From contig CAVPAM010000025.1 in the NCBI GenBank assembly GCA_963701445.1, forward strand, positions 23,143 through 87,142: a stretch of 64,000 nucleotides of DNA, in the 5' to 3' direction. This document shows, piece by piece, positions 8,632-17,696 of this stretch (position 1 is its first letter; every line of letters starts with the position of its first letter). The stretch comes from CAKZLS01 sp963701445 (lineage in GTDB: Bacteria > Pseudomonadota > Alphaproteobacteria > Rhodospirillales > Defluviicoccaceae). Made by a program: the position numbers and the translations under genes. The notes under the pieces are model-generated. The model was not told the origin of the DNA and ran no database searches. It saw nothing but the letters and a program-made list of their open reading frames with translations.

Positions 8632-11307
8632 ATGCCGATCCAGCACCTCAAGAAACTGTTTCACCCAGAATCGGTCGCGGTTATCGGCGCCAGCAACCGC
8701 GTCGGTGTCCCGGGCAGCGTGGTCATGCACAACCTGCTTCAGGCGGGCTTCGAAGGCCCGATCATGCCCGTCAGCGCCGCGGAAAAGGCCATCGGCGGTG
8801 TTCTCGCCTACCCCGACATCGCCACCCTGCCGGTAACGCCCGACCTGGCCATCATTTGCGAACACCAGGATGCCGTGCCGGCCGCCATCGACAGCCTGGC
8901 GAGAAAGGGGACCCGCGCGGTCATCGTCATGAGCGAATCGACGGTACCCGCCACCTCCCTCCGCCTGAGCCGATCCCATGATGCCGCCCTTGCCGCGGCG
9001 AGGGCGCATGGGGTCCGGATGGTCGGCCCCAACGGCCTCGGCGTCATCGTCCCGAGCGCCGGGCTCAACGCCAGTATCGCCCACACCTCGGCGCGCGCCG
9101 GCGGGCTCGCCTTCGTCTCGCAATCATCGGCCATTTCAGCCACGGTACTCGACTGGGCTCACGACCGTGGCATCGGCTTTTCCCATTTCATTTCGCTTGG
9201 CGATACGGTGGACACGGACTTCGGCGACATCCTCGACTACCTGGGCAGCGAACCGCAGACGCGGTCCATCCTGCTCTACGTCGAAACCATCCGCGATGGC
9301 GCCACGTTCATGTCGGCGGGTCGCGGGGCAAGCCGAAACAAGCCCATCCTCGTGATCAAGGCCGGACGAGCGGAAGAGGGACAGCGGCTCACGACGGCGC
9401 GCACCGGTATTCGTATGGGCGGCGACAATGTCTTCGACGCCGCCATCCGGCGCGCCGGCATGCTGCGGGTGTACAGTTTCAGCGAACTGTTCGCGGCGGT
9501 GGAAACCCTCGGCCGGACCCGCCCTCTCAAGGGCGAGCAACTGGCAATCGTCACTAACAGTTGCGGCGTCGCGGTCATGGCGATCGACACGCTGGTTCTG
9601 AACGAAGGCCGCCTCGCCGATCTGTCGCCGGAAACGGTCGGCAAACTGGGTCCCATGGTGGCTACCGGCTGGCCACAGGCCAACCCCGTCACTCTGCGCG
9701 GCAACGCGCCTGCGGACCACTACGCCAAAGCGGTCGAGACTCTGCTGGAGCCGAGAGAGGTGGACGCCGTGATGGTTCTGCATGCGCCAACCGCCATGGC
9801 CTCCAGCACCCGCGCGGCGGAAGCGGTCGCGAAAGCGGCCGCGCATGGCCGTGGCAACGTTCTCACGTGCTGGATGGGCGGCGAGCAGATCACCGGACGC
9901 CGGGTATTCGCGGACGCGGGGATCCCCACCTACGATACCCCCACGCAGGCGGTGAACGCCTTCATGCACATGGTTCGATACCGGCGCAATCAGGAAATGC
10001 TGATGCAGACGCCGCCGTCGAAACCCGCGGAGTTCAGCCCCGCCACCGAAGCGGCGCGTGCGATTGTCGAAGACGCCCTGGCCGCGGGACGGTGGACCTT
10101 CGGCGGCCACGAGGTGATGGCCATCCTGCGCGCCTACGCCATTCCGACGGCCGAGTCGCGCGTCGCGGAAACACCCGATGACGCAGTGGCCGTGGCCCGT
10201 GACCTGGGTTTTCCGGTGGCCCTGAAGATTCTGTCTCCGCAGATCACGCACAAGGGCGAGGTCGGTGGAGTCGACCTGTTTCTCGAAACACCCGATGCCG
10301 TCAAGACGGCCGCCGAGACCATGCTGGCCATCATCGCGGAAAAAAAACCGGACGCCACGATCGAGGGTTTCACGGTCGAGACCATGGTTCTTCGCCCGGG
10401 CGCGCGGGAGGTCAGCATCGGCATCTCCGAAGACCCAGTGTTCGGACCCGTCCTCACATTCGGACAAGGAGGTCCGGAGGGCGAAATCCTTGGCGACCGC
10501 GCGGTCGCACTGCCGCCGCTCAACATGAACCTTGCCTACGAACTGATATCCCGGACCCGCGTCTCCCGTCTTCTTCAAGCATACGGCGACCGCCCGAGCG
10601 CCAACATGAGCGCGCTCTGCCTGACCCTGGTTCAGGTCTCGCAGATGATCGTCGACATCCCCGAACTGGTTGAACTGAATATCGATCCCCTCTTCGTGGA
10701 CGAAAACGGGGTCCTGGCCATCGATGCGCGCATGCGAATCGCGCCCGCCGCCGAGATGCCGCGGCCGCGGATGGCCATTCGCCCGTACCCGAAGGACCTG
10801 GAGGAAGAGTTCGAGCTGGTCTCGGGCCGGAAGGTGTTGCTGCGTCCGATCCGTCCGGAAGACGAACCGAAACACTACGAGTTCCTCTCCAAGATCACGT
10901 CGGAGGATATTCGATTCCGCTTTTTCGGGCTCGTGAGCAAGCTGCCGCATTCGGAAATGGCACGGCTGACCCAGATCGACTACGACCGCGAAATGGCATT
11001 CATCGCCACGGCGCCGGCCCCGGACGGAAGCGGCCTGGAAACCCTTGGGGTGGTCCGTACCATTACCGACCTGCACAATGACAAGGCGGAATACGCGATC
11101 CTGGTGCGCTCCGACCTCAAGGGACAGAGGCTCGGCTGGAAACTGCTGGACAAGATGGTCCGCTATTGCCGCTCGCGGGGGACCAAGCACATTGTCGGTC
11201 AAGTGTTGCGGGACAACAGACGCATGCTCGACTTGGTCTACAGCATGGGCTTCACCGGCCACAAACTCCCCGACGAGGACGTCGTCGAGGTGACGTTGGT
11301 GCTGTAA
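8632..11307 (+). CDS. Pat/YfiQ-like acyl-CoA synthetase (ADP-forming)-GNAT fusion
   Basis: An 891-residue fusion, taken from ATG 8632 because homology begins at MPIQHLKKLFHPESVAVIGAS. The N-terminal part (about 1-460) is the CoA-binding and ligase half of the NDP-forming acyl-CoA synthetase family. An ATP-grasp-like subdomain follows (about 480-700; FPVALKILSPQITHKGEVGG). The C-terminal GNAT domain (about 730-891) contains DLKGQRLGWKLLDKMVRYCR, the acetyl-CoA pyrophosphate loop. Such proteins (Pat in Salmonella, YfiQ in E. coli) acetylate lysines of metabolic enzymes such as acetyl-CoA synthetase, and the synthetase half is usually inactive. In some actinobacteria related enzymes are cAMP-controlled; no cyclic-nucleotide domain is visible here. 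It is 151 bases downstream of a nucleotidyl cyclase. Confidence 0.9.
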   Translation: MPIQHLKKLFHPESVAVIGASNRVGVPGSVVMHNLLQAGFEGPIMPVSAAEKAIGGVLAYPDIATLPVTPDLAIICEHQDAVPAAIDSLARKGTRAVIVMSESTVPATSLRLSRSHDAALAAARAHGVRMVGPNGLGVIVPSAGLNASIAHTSARAGGLAFVSQSSAISATVLDWAHDRGIGFSHFISLGDTVDTDFGDILDYLGSEPQTRSILLYVETIRDGATFMSAGRGASRNKPILVIKAGRAEEGQRLTTARTGIRMGGDNVFDAAIRRAGMLRVYSFSELFAAVETLGRTRPLKGEQLAIVTNSCGVAVMAIDTLVLNEGRLADLSPETVGKLGPMVATGWPQANPVTLRGNAPADHYAKAVETLLEPREVDAVMVLHAPTAMASSTRAAEAVAKAAAHGRGNVLTCWMGGEQITGRRVFADAGIPTYDTPTQAVNAFMHMVRYRRNQEMLMQTPPSKPAEFSPATEAARAIVEDALAAGRWTFGGHEVMAILRAYAIPTAESRVAETPDDAVAVARDLGFPVALKILSPQITHKGEVGGVDLFLETPDAVKTAAETMLAIIAEKKPDATIEGFTVETMVLRPGAREVSIGISEDPVFGPVLTFGQGGPEGEILGDRAVALPPLNMNLAYELISRTRVSRLLQAYGDRPSANMSALCLTLVQVSQMIVDIPELVELNIDPLFVDENGVLAIDARMRIAPAAEMPRPRMAIRPYPKDLEEEFELVSGRKVLLRPIRPEDEPKHYEFLSKITSEDIRFRFFGLVSKLPHSEMARLTQIDYDREMAFIATAPAPDGSGLETLGVVRTITDLHNDKAEYAILVRSDLKGQRLGWKLLDKMVRYCRSRGTKHIVGQVLRDNRRMLDLVYSMGFTGHKLPDEDVVEVTLVL

Positions 11308-11370
11308 CGCTTGGCCGGAACGCCGGATCGGGCGGATTCGGCGGATCGAGGGAATTCGTTCTCGAACGCT

Positions 11371-12579
11371 CTACTGAATGACGCCCCGGGTGTCGATCAG
11401 CACTTTCTCCTTGAGATCGCAGGCTTTCAAGGCACGGAACTGTTTGTGGTCGACCAGCACAAGAACAATGTCGGCCCGGTCGATGGCTTCGTGCATGCCC
11501 ATCAACGGGAATTCCGAATGCTTAACAATGTTTGGTTCACAGATCACGAGTTCCGCCGCAGCCGACTCCCGAAGCGCGCGGACGATCTGAAGCGCCGGCA
11601 ATTCCCGCAGGTCGTCCACGTCGGCCTTGAACGCCAGCCCAAGGCAGGCAATCACCGGGTTTCGGAATTTCGCCGCCCGCTCCTTGACCTTGTCGATGAT
11701 CCAACCGGGCTTTCGGTCGTTGACCTCCCGCGCGGTGCGGATCAAGCGCGCGTCGTCGGGATAGCCATGGACGATGAACCACGGATCGATGGCGATGCAA
11801 TGCCCCCCCACTCCCGGTCCGGGCTGGAGGATGTTGACACGCGGGTGCCGGTTCGCCAGCCGGATGAGGTCCCAGACATTGATGGACGCGCGCTCCGCGA
11901 CCATGGAAATTTCGTTGGCGAACGCGATATTGACGTCCCGGTAGGCGTTCTCCACCAGTTTGGCCAGCTCGGCGGTTGCGGCGGTGGTCTTGAACACCTC
12001 TCCGCTCACGAACTCCGAGAGAAATTCTGCGGCCGCCTCGGTGGACGCGTCGTTGACGCCGCCCACGATCCGGTCGTTGTGAATCAGTTCGGTCAGAATT
12101 TTCCCGGGCAGAACCCGCTCCGGACAGTGAGCGACGAAAACATCCTCGCCGACCGCGTGACCCGCCTCCCGCAGGATGCGGCCAACCAGATCCGACGTGG
12201 TGCCCACGGGACTGGTGGACTCCAGCACCACGAGGTTTCCCGGCTTGACGAACGGCGCGATTCGCCGGGCCGCCGCCTCCACGCACGAAAGATCGGGCGA
12301 CCGTTCGGCGGTCAAGGGCGTCGGCACCGCGATGATGAACACATCGGCCGCCGCCGGTTCCAAGGAGGCCGTCAGGTTTCCCGACTGAACCGCCGATTTC
12401 ACCAGGATATCCAGATCCGGTTCGACGATATGAATTCTGCCCTGGTTGATGGTATCGACCACTTCGTCACGGGTGTCGACGCCATGAACTTTGTAACCCT
12501 TGGTGCCCAGCAAGGATGCGGTCGGCAATCCGATATACCCGAGCCCGAGCACCGTGATCTTTTTCGCAGGTTTGTGCAT
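11371..12579 (-). CDS. wecC: UDP-N-acetyl-D-mannosamine dehydrogenase
   Basis: A 402-residue member of the UDP-glucose/GDP-mannose dehydrogenase family. It oxidises UDP-ManNAc twice with NAD+ to UDP-ManNAcA, a sugar-nucleotide precursor for surface polysaccharide. The NAD-binding GLGYIGLPTASLLGTKGY is at about residues 12-29. The catalytic cysteine is in GPGVGGHCIAIDPWF, and the C-terminal sugar-binding domain begins near GLAFKADVDDLRELPA. The full-length fit and the IDPWF motif favour WecC over UDP-glucose dehydrogenase. It is the last gene of the minus-strand polysaccharide export cluster, 93 bases after the ATPase gene, and converges on the Pat-like gene. Confidence 0.9.
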   Translation of the reverse strand: MHKPAKKITVLGLGYIGLPTASLLGTKGYKVHGVDTRDEVVDTINQGRIHIVEPDLDILVKSAVQSGNLTASLEPAAADVFIIAVPTPLTAERSPDLSCVEAAARRIAPFVKPGNLVVLESTSPVGTTSDLVGRILREAGHAVGEDVFVAHCPERVLPGKILTELIHNDRIVGGVNDASTEAAAEFLSEFVSGEVFKTTAATAELAKLVENAYRDVNIAFANEISMVAERASINVWDLIRLANRHPRVNILQPGPGVGGHCIAIDPWFIVHGYPDDARLIRTAREVNDRKPGWIIDKVKERAAKFRNPVIACLGLAFKADVDDLRELPALQIVRALRESAAAELVICEPNIVKHSEFPLMGMHEAIDRADIVLVLVDHKQFRALKACDLKEKVLIDTRGVIQ

Positions 12580-12672
12580 GAATTCTACCGCAATGGTTTT
12601 CCGGATCGGCGGAGAGTTGAGAAAACAATTGCCGCCTGAACAACACTATCGGCGGAAAATTTTAAATTTCCG

Positions 12673-13611
12673 TCACCCGGACCGCTGGCTCGCCAGCTCG
12701 TCATTGTGGTTTTTTTTTACGCCCCCCTCCACGGAGAGGTTCTTGATCACGAACTTCTTGATCTCGTCGCGGGATTTTCCGGCCACCTCTTCCGGGAGAT
12801 AGCCGAGCATCGTACTTGCCCTCGCCTTCGCGACCTCCAGCACCGTATCGATGTCGACCCGGGATTTGTCCTCCGCGTATCCGTAGACCAGGGTCAAGTC
12901 GCACAGCACGTTGATCAGCCGTGGAATCCCGCCAGAATAGAAGTAGACTGCGCCGCACGCGTAGTCGTCGAAGATATCGCGGTCGCCGCCGGCCACCACC
13001 AGCCGATGGCGGATGTATTCGACGGTATCTCGGCAATCGAGCGGCGACAGGTGGTAGTCGACGCCGATGCGCTGCACGAACTGCCGCAACTCCGGCCGTC
13101 TCAATTTTTCGAGCAGCTCCGGTTGACCGACCAGTACCAATTGCAGCAGAAAGTCCTTCTCGGAATTGACGTTGGACAGCATGCGGAGCTCTTCCAGGGT
13201 CTCGATATCGAGGTTCTGGGATTCGTCGATCATCAGCACCGTTCGCCGGCCCGACGCATACTGTTCAATGAGGAACTCAATGAATCGCTGATAGAGCTGG
13301 ACCTTGCTCTTGCCCTCGTACTCCAGTTCGAATGCCAGGCAGATCCACTGCAACAGCTCGCCGAAGGAGTGGTGCGGATTGGTGATCAATCCGATATGGA
13401 TTTCGTCCTCGACGCTGTTCAGCAGACTGCGCACGAGGGTCGTTTTCCCGGAACCCACTTCTCCGGTAATGACCACGAACCCGGTTTGCTGGGTGAGACC
13501 GTACTCGAGCAGGGTCAGAGCCATTCGGTGACTCTGGCTGAGATACAGAAAACCAGGATCCGGTATCAGCGAGAACGGCTTTTCTCGAAATCCATAATAA
13601 GCTTCATACAT
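12673..13611 (-). CDS. XrtA/PEP-CTERM-associated secretion-type ATPase (ExeA-like)
   Basis: A 312-residue AAA+ ATPase of the ExeA/GspA class. It begins with the subfamily signature MYEAYYGFREKPFSLIPDP, then has Walker A GEVGSGKTT (about residues 50-58) and Walker B TVLMIDESQNLD (about 122-133). A sensor region (RRPELRQFVQRIGVDYHL) and a C-terminal lid with GGIPRLINVLCDLTLV follow. This subfamily is found in PEP-CTERM exopolysaccharide loci, where it is thought to energise or regulate assembly; its exact role is not established. It lies 57 bases downstream of the tyrosine kinase gene on the same strand. Confidence 0.88.
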   Translation of the reverse strand: MYEAYYGFREKPFSLIPDPGFLYLSQSHRMALTLLEYGLTQQTGFVVITGEVGSGKTTLVRSLLNSVEDEIHIGLITNPHHSFGELLQWICLAFELEYEGKSKVQLYQRFIEFLIEQYASGRRTVLMIDESQNLDIETLEELRMLSNVNSEKDFLLQLVLVGQPELLEKLRRPELRQFVQRIGVDYHLSPLDCRDTVEYIRHRLVVAGGDRDIFDDYACGAVYFYSGGIPRLINVLCDLTLVYGYAEDKSRVDIDTVLEVAKARASTMLGYLPEEVAGKSRDEIKKFVIKNLSVEGGVKKNHNDELASQRSG

Positions 13612-13668
13612 TCTGATATATCCGAAAGAGTATTTCTCAGTGTGCTTCGCTGACGCATCCGGTCACTC

Positions 13669-14493
13669 TCAATAGTAATAGGTCTTCTCGTGATTCTTGG
13701 ATTTGTTGAGAACCGTCCCGATCAGATTGCAGCCTTTCAACAACTCTATACTCTTGCGAATGTCTTCCTTGTTGGTTTCGCCTTCTTCGATAACAAGAAG
13801 GCAGGCGTCGACATATTGCAGAAAGACGAGTGAGTTGTCGGTCGCCAGAAGCGGCGGAAGATCGTAGACCACCAGCCGGTCCGGGTAGCGTGTTTTCAAT
13901 TCCCGCGCCAACGCCACCATTTCCGGCGACGACAAAAGTTCGGAGGAGTTGCCGACGCGCTTGGCCGCCGGCAGGACAACCAACCGCTCTATTCCCGGAT
14001 TGACCAGGCAATCGGAGAGCGGCGCCTTCCCGGTCAGGTAGTCCGCCAGGCTCACCTCCGGCTTGAAACCGAAGAAATCATGAACGCTCGGACGGCGCAG
14101 GTCCAAGTCCACGAGCAGAACCGTGTGGTTCACGTCCATGGCCAGGCTGATGGCCAGATTGACCGACGTGAGCGACTTGCCTTCCTCCGGATTGGGGCTG
14201 GTGATTGCCAGGGTCGACTGCTTTTTGGCCGACAACCGCTGCAGAACCTGCGTGCGCAGGATCCGGAACGCATCCGCCAGACGTTCCTGCGGAGCGCCCG
14301 CGATCACGCGGTTCTGCCGCAGCACATGGTTTTCCGTCTTGGAAATCCGGGTCTCGCGGTAGGCGATGGGCGCGTTCACGTCTCGGGCGGTCGACCGTCC
14401 TGGGGAGCGCTCTCTCGGACGCGACGGCTGGGTTCCAAGTACTTCTCCCCGCTGTTCGCGGGCTTTTTCGAGTGCCTTCTGGATTTTTTCCAC
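13669..14493 (-). CDS. CpsD/CapB-type exopolysaccharide tyrosine autokinase (XrtA type)
   Basis: A cytoplasmic P-loop BY-kinase of about 274 residues. The GTG at 14493 is chosen because it has AGGG eight bases upstream and gives the typical start MEKIQKALEKAREQR. It has the kinase Walker A (SPNPEEGKSLTSVNLA), Walker A' VLLVDLDLRRPSVHDF and Walker B (VYDLPPLL). The C-terminus is a tyrosine cluster (KTYYY) that would be autophosphorylated. BY-kinases control polysaccharide chain length through cycles of phosphorylation with a Wzz-type membrane partner, which is the gene directly upstream (14540-16300). It matches the PEP-CTERM-associated subfamily. An in-frame extension upstream to 14598 looks unlike protein. 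Confidence 0.9.
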   Translation of the reverse strand: MEKIQKALEKAREQRGEVLGTQPSRPRERSPGRSTARDVNAPIAYRETRISKTENHVLRQNRVIAGAPQERLADAFRILRTQVLQRLSAKKQSTLAITSPNPEEGKSLTSVNLAISLAMDVNHTVLLVDLDLRRPSVHDFFGFKPEVSLADYLTGKAPLSDCLVNPGIERLVVLPAAKRVGNSSELLSSPEMVALARELKTRYPDRLVVYDLPPLLATDNSLVFLQYVDACLLVIEEGETNKEDIRKSIELLKGCNLIGTVLNKSKNHEKTYYY

Positions 14494-14539
14494 TGGTCCG
14501 ACCCTTTGCCGCCTCGCGGTATGTTTGAAATGCGGTCTG

Positions 14540-16300
14540 TTAGAAATACTGAACGAGGAGTGTATCGATCCGTCGCTGCGCCACCGACCACAACACATCC
14601 AGTGGTTTGATATTGTAGTGGAAAAAAGTCAGGCCCACGCCCAACACGACGCACCCGGCGGCGGCGTAGATGGCGCCGCGCCGCCACGTCTTGATAGTGT
14701 CGTCCCGCGTCTTGATGTAGGGAACCACCGCGAGCGGAGTCGCCCCCGTTATGGCCGCGAGTTGCCGCGAATTGTGGACGGACTGGTCCAGCATCTCGGA
14801 CAATGCCGCGCCGCCGACGCCCACTCCGAGCGACAGGATGAAACCGAGGACCATGATCGCGAGCCGGTTCGGCGACGCCGGTTCGGTCGGAACCTGCGGC
14901 GGCTCGATCAGGGTGAAGCGCTCGCTTTTGCGTTCCGTCTCCAACGCCTCGCCGAGCTGCGCCGCCATCTGCTTTCCCTTGATATCCTGGTACTTGCTGT
15001 TGGCGTTCTCGAGTTCGCGCACGATCCGCATGTACTCGCGTTCCACCAGCGGGATCGCCATGATCCGTTCTTCGTATTCGGCAAGCTTTTCCTTGGTCCG
15101 CACTTTCTGCTGCTCGACGGCCGCCAGTTCCGAGCCGATGGATTGGACCTGTGCGTTCATCTGAATGAACAGCGGATTGTCGGCGCTCTGACCGCCTCGC
15201 AACCCGCCCGGCGCCCGCCCGGCCTTGGCCAGCGAGTTCTCCAGCGCCGAGAGCTGGCGGTTGAGCTTGATGACGTCCGGGTGGCTGTCGGCATACCTCT
15301 CGCGGGCGACGGCAAGGTCCGTCTCCACTTTCCGGATTTCGGCGCGGATCAGGGCCGGATCGGGTCCCACTCCGGTTTCCCGCTCGAGCGCGGCGATTTC
15401 ACGGCGCAACTTCACCACATCGGGATGTTCCGGTCCGTATCTGCCGGACACGGTGATGAGTTGCGTCCGCAGCGCCTTGAGCTGATCCGTGGCGCTCAGC
15501 ACCGGCACGCCGCCAGCCTGATAGGAGCCGTACGGACTCACCTGCGACAATTCGGATTGCAGATAAATCTGTTGCTGGCGGAGCGCCTGCGCCCGCCGTT
15601 CGAGATCGCGCAGTTCGGTCTCGCCCCGCTCGATCAGTTGCATGTTATAGTGGAGCTGCTCCGGCAGACTTCCGAGATTGCGTTCCTTCAACTCGGCGAG
15701 CTGACGCTCCAGATCGGCGATCTCTTTTTCCAGTAGATCCGCCTCGTTGTCGAGAAATGTCGACGTCTCCGCGGCCTTTTCCTGCCGCGTCCGGATGTTT
15801 TCGCCGAGATACAGGGTGACGAGCTCGTTGGCGACCTTCTGCGTCACCGCCGGATTGTCGTGCTCGAAAGCGAGGCTGAACGCGATGGTCGCCTGTCCGG
15901 GGCGGCCCGTCTTCGGATCGATAACGTCGGCGCTGATCAGGTCCATGCTGACGTTCTTGCGCATGGCATCCACCACCTCGGTGACCGGCAGCACCTCGCG
16001 GGCATCGGGATACAGATCGAACTTGTTGATGATCTGCATCAGGTTCTGTGTGGTGGTCGCCCGATGATAGATGGTCTGGAGACGCTGATCCGCGTAGCTC
16101 GTAATGGTCGAGAAGACCAGTTCACGCGGGACGTCGGGCTCCTCGATCAGTACCACGGCCGCGGACCGATAGACCGACGGCAGCAGAAACGCGATCGTCG
16201 ATGTCAACAGGAAAACGGCCAGCGCTGGCAACAGGAAGTGCCACTTGCGGCGCATTGCGAGTGCCAGATAATCCTGCGGTGTTTTGACTTCTTCATCCAT
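14540..16300 (-). CDS. Wzz/GumC-type polysaccharide chain length determinant (XrtA type)
   Basis: A 586-residue inner-membrane polysaccharide co-polymerase. A short cytoplasmic N-terminus (EVKTPQDYLALAMRRKW) precedes TM1 at about residues 21-41 (FLLPALAVFLLTSTIAFLLP). A long periplasmic alpha-helical region with coiled coils (about 180-450) follows. TM2 at about 475-500 is preceded by the proline-rich motif PPQVPTEPASPN, as in Wzz proteins. A third hydrophobic segment lies near 548-568. It sets the length of the exported polysaccharide together with the BY-kinase encoded next to it. Length and neighbours fit the PEP-CTERM chain-length subfamily. The start is ATG 16300 with a weak ribosome site. 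Confidence 0.9.
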   Translation of the reverse strand: MDEEVKTPQDYLALAMRRKWHFLLPALAVFLLTSTIAFLLPSVYRSAAVVLIEEPDVPRELVFSTITSYADQRLQTIYHRATTTQNLMQIINKFDLYPDAREVLPVTEVVDAMRKNVSMDLISADVIDPKTGRPGQATIAFSLAFEHDNPAVTQKVANELVTLYLGENIRTRQEKAAETSTFLDNEADLLEKEIADLERQLAELKERNLGSLPEQLHYNMQLIERGETELRDLERRAQALRQQQIYLQSELSQVSPYGSYQAGGVPVLSATDQLKALRTQLITVSGRYGPEHPDVVKLRREIAALERETGVGPDPALIRAEIRKVETDLAVARERYADSHPDVIKLNRQLSALENSLAKAGRAPGGLRGGQSADNPLFIQMNAQVQSIGSELAAVEQQKVRTKEKLAEYEERIMAIPLVEREYMRIVRELENANSKYQDIKGKQMAAQLGEALETERKSERFTLIEPPQVPTEPASPNRLAIMVLGFILSLGVGVGGAALSEMLDQSVHNSRQLAAITGATPLAVVPYIKTRDDTIKTWRRGAIYAAAGCVVLGVGLTFFHYNIKPLDVLWSVAQRRIDTLLVQYF

Positions 16301-16376
16301 GACTATGCTGCCTTGACGACTATGCTACCAACGACCGACCGGTCATTCGACGACGAGGCTCCTGGCGACCTTCCCT

Positions 16377-17696
16377 CTAGCGGGAGGCGGATAACACCGG
16401 CAGATCATAGATCAATCTGGCGAACACGGCATTGGAATTGCCTTGAGTTCCACTGTCGCTACCGAGGCTGTCGTAACGTTGCCAACGGAAACGATAGTAG
16501 CAATTCAAGCTGAGCTCCTCGAGGAAGCGCCAACTCACGCCTGGTTGAACGGAGACGTAGTGCCGGGTTGCGTTCGAGTTATCCTCATCGGGGGCGTTGT
16601 TTGTCGGAATATCCTGCATAAAATACCGCGCCGTGAGGTCAATTGCAACCTTTTCAAGCAATTTATATTGACCATACAACCGAAACTCATCTTTTTCCAG
16701 GAGCGCTCCGGTGCTGGTGTTCGGTTCTGTGGTCCGCGTGTACTGGCCTTCCAGAAACGTGCGTTCGGTGGGCTGATAGTTGATGCTTACGTCGGCGATG
16801 TAGCCTGCGTCGGTGCTGCTGTTCGAGGAATTGTCAGCTTCGCCCCTGATTTCCTGGCGAACAACCCGCGGCCCGGCCAGGGCCGTCAGGCGAACCTGCT
16901 CCGTCAGACGGTGGCTCGCGCCCAACAGCACTCCGATAAACTGGCTATCCAGGGAGCCGAACTTGTTGGAGTCATAGTAGTAACCATTGACCGAACCGAG
17001 CAATTGCGTCCGTGGGGTCAGCACGTGGTTATAATCCACGGTTCCGCTGAATTCCTCGTAATCCCTCAACCGCGCGCCATCTTCGACTTCCGAAGTGCCA
17101 TTGGGATAATTGACGTTGGTATACGTGGCGGACGTCGCCACGTTGTCGCGCGGAGTCAACTGGTACGACCATGACGGACCGACCCGGAAGACCTGTCGTC
17201 GTTTGTTTTCGAGGATGAACAGGCCCGTGCTGTCCACGTCGCTCGTGCGGGTGGTGTCGTTGGCGAATTCCCCCTGCAGCCCCCAGACGCTCCGTCCATA
17301 CTGGTAGTCGGTTCCCAGGACAATGAACTGATCGTTGGAGCTTAACTGATCTTCATTGGGGAACACGACGAAGGTGAACCGGGTGTCCAGCAGGATGTTG
17401 AGATTGGGTGTTCGCGCGCCGGCGTTCGCCAGGATCGCGCTCGTGAAACCCACATCGGAAACCACGTCGTCACTCGAGAGGTCGAGGCCGATGTTGTCGT
17501 CGTACTCGACCTCCTGACGGATCTCGCCGGTAGCGAACCATTCGGCCGCCCGCGCGCCTCCAGCGCCCACGGCGGAGCAGAACACAGCGCCCGCGAACAG
17601 CGTTGCCGCCGCACGCGCGGCGACGCCCCGCCGCGCGAACGTCTCCGGCGAAAACGGTTCCCTAGAACAGGGACTGACCCGAAACAACGATGACAT
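16377..17696 (-). CDS. Outer-membrane beta-barrel protein of the exopolysaccharide locus
   Basis: A 439-residue protein with a long N-terminus and a signal sequence ending near GGARA-A, followed by EWFATGEIRQEVEYDDNIGLD. The rest is a series of alternating amphipathic strands with aromatic girdles (VWGLQGEFANDTTRTS, YYRFRWQRYDSLG), ending in a strand-like C-terminus. This fits the PEP-CTERM-associated outer-membrane proteins (TIGR03016-like), thought to be the exit porin or a structural part of the export complex. It overlaps the end of the Wza-like gene by 35 bases, so the two are translationally linked. The start at ATG 17696 is uncertain because the overlap is long. Confidence 0.8.
   Translation of the reverse strand: MSSLFRVSPCSREPFSPETFARRGVAARAAATLFAGAVFCSAVGAGGARAAEWFATGEIRQEVEYDDNIGLDLSSDDVVSDVGFTSAILANAGARTPNLNILLDTRFTFVVFPNEDQLSSNDQFIVLGTDYQYGRSVWGLQGEFANDTTRTSDVDSTGLFILENKRRQVFRVGPSWSYQLTPRDNVATSATYTNVNYPNGTSEVEDGARLRDYEEFSGTVDYNHVLTPRTQLLGSVNGYYYDSNKFGSLDSQFIGVLLGASHRLTEQVRLTALAGPRVVRQEIRGEADNSSNSSTDAGYIADVSINYQPTERTFLEGQYTRTTEPNTSTGALLEKDEFRLYGQYKLLEKVAIDLTARYFMQDIPTNNAPDEDNSNATRHYVSVQPGVSWRFLEELSLNCYYRFRWQRYDSLGSDSGTQGNSNAVFARLIYDLPVLSASR

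Noticed and set aside
9136..11262. Long open frame opposite the Pat-like gene (708 codons)
   Set aside because: Its His/Arg/Asp-rich composition is that of an antisense shadow, and the plus strand carries clear ligase and GNAT domains.
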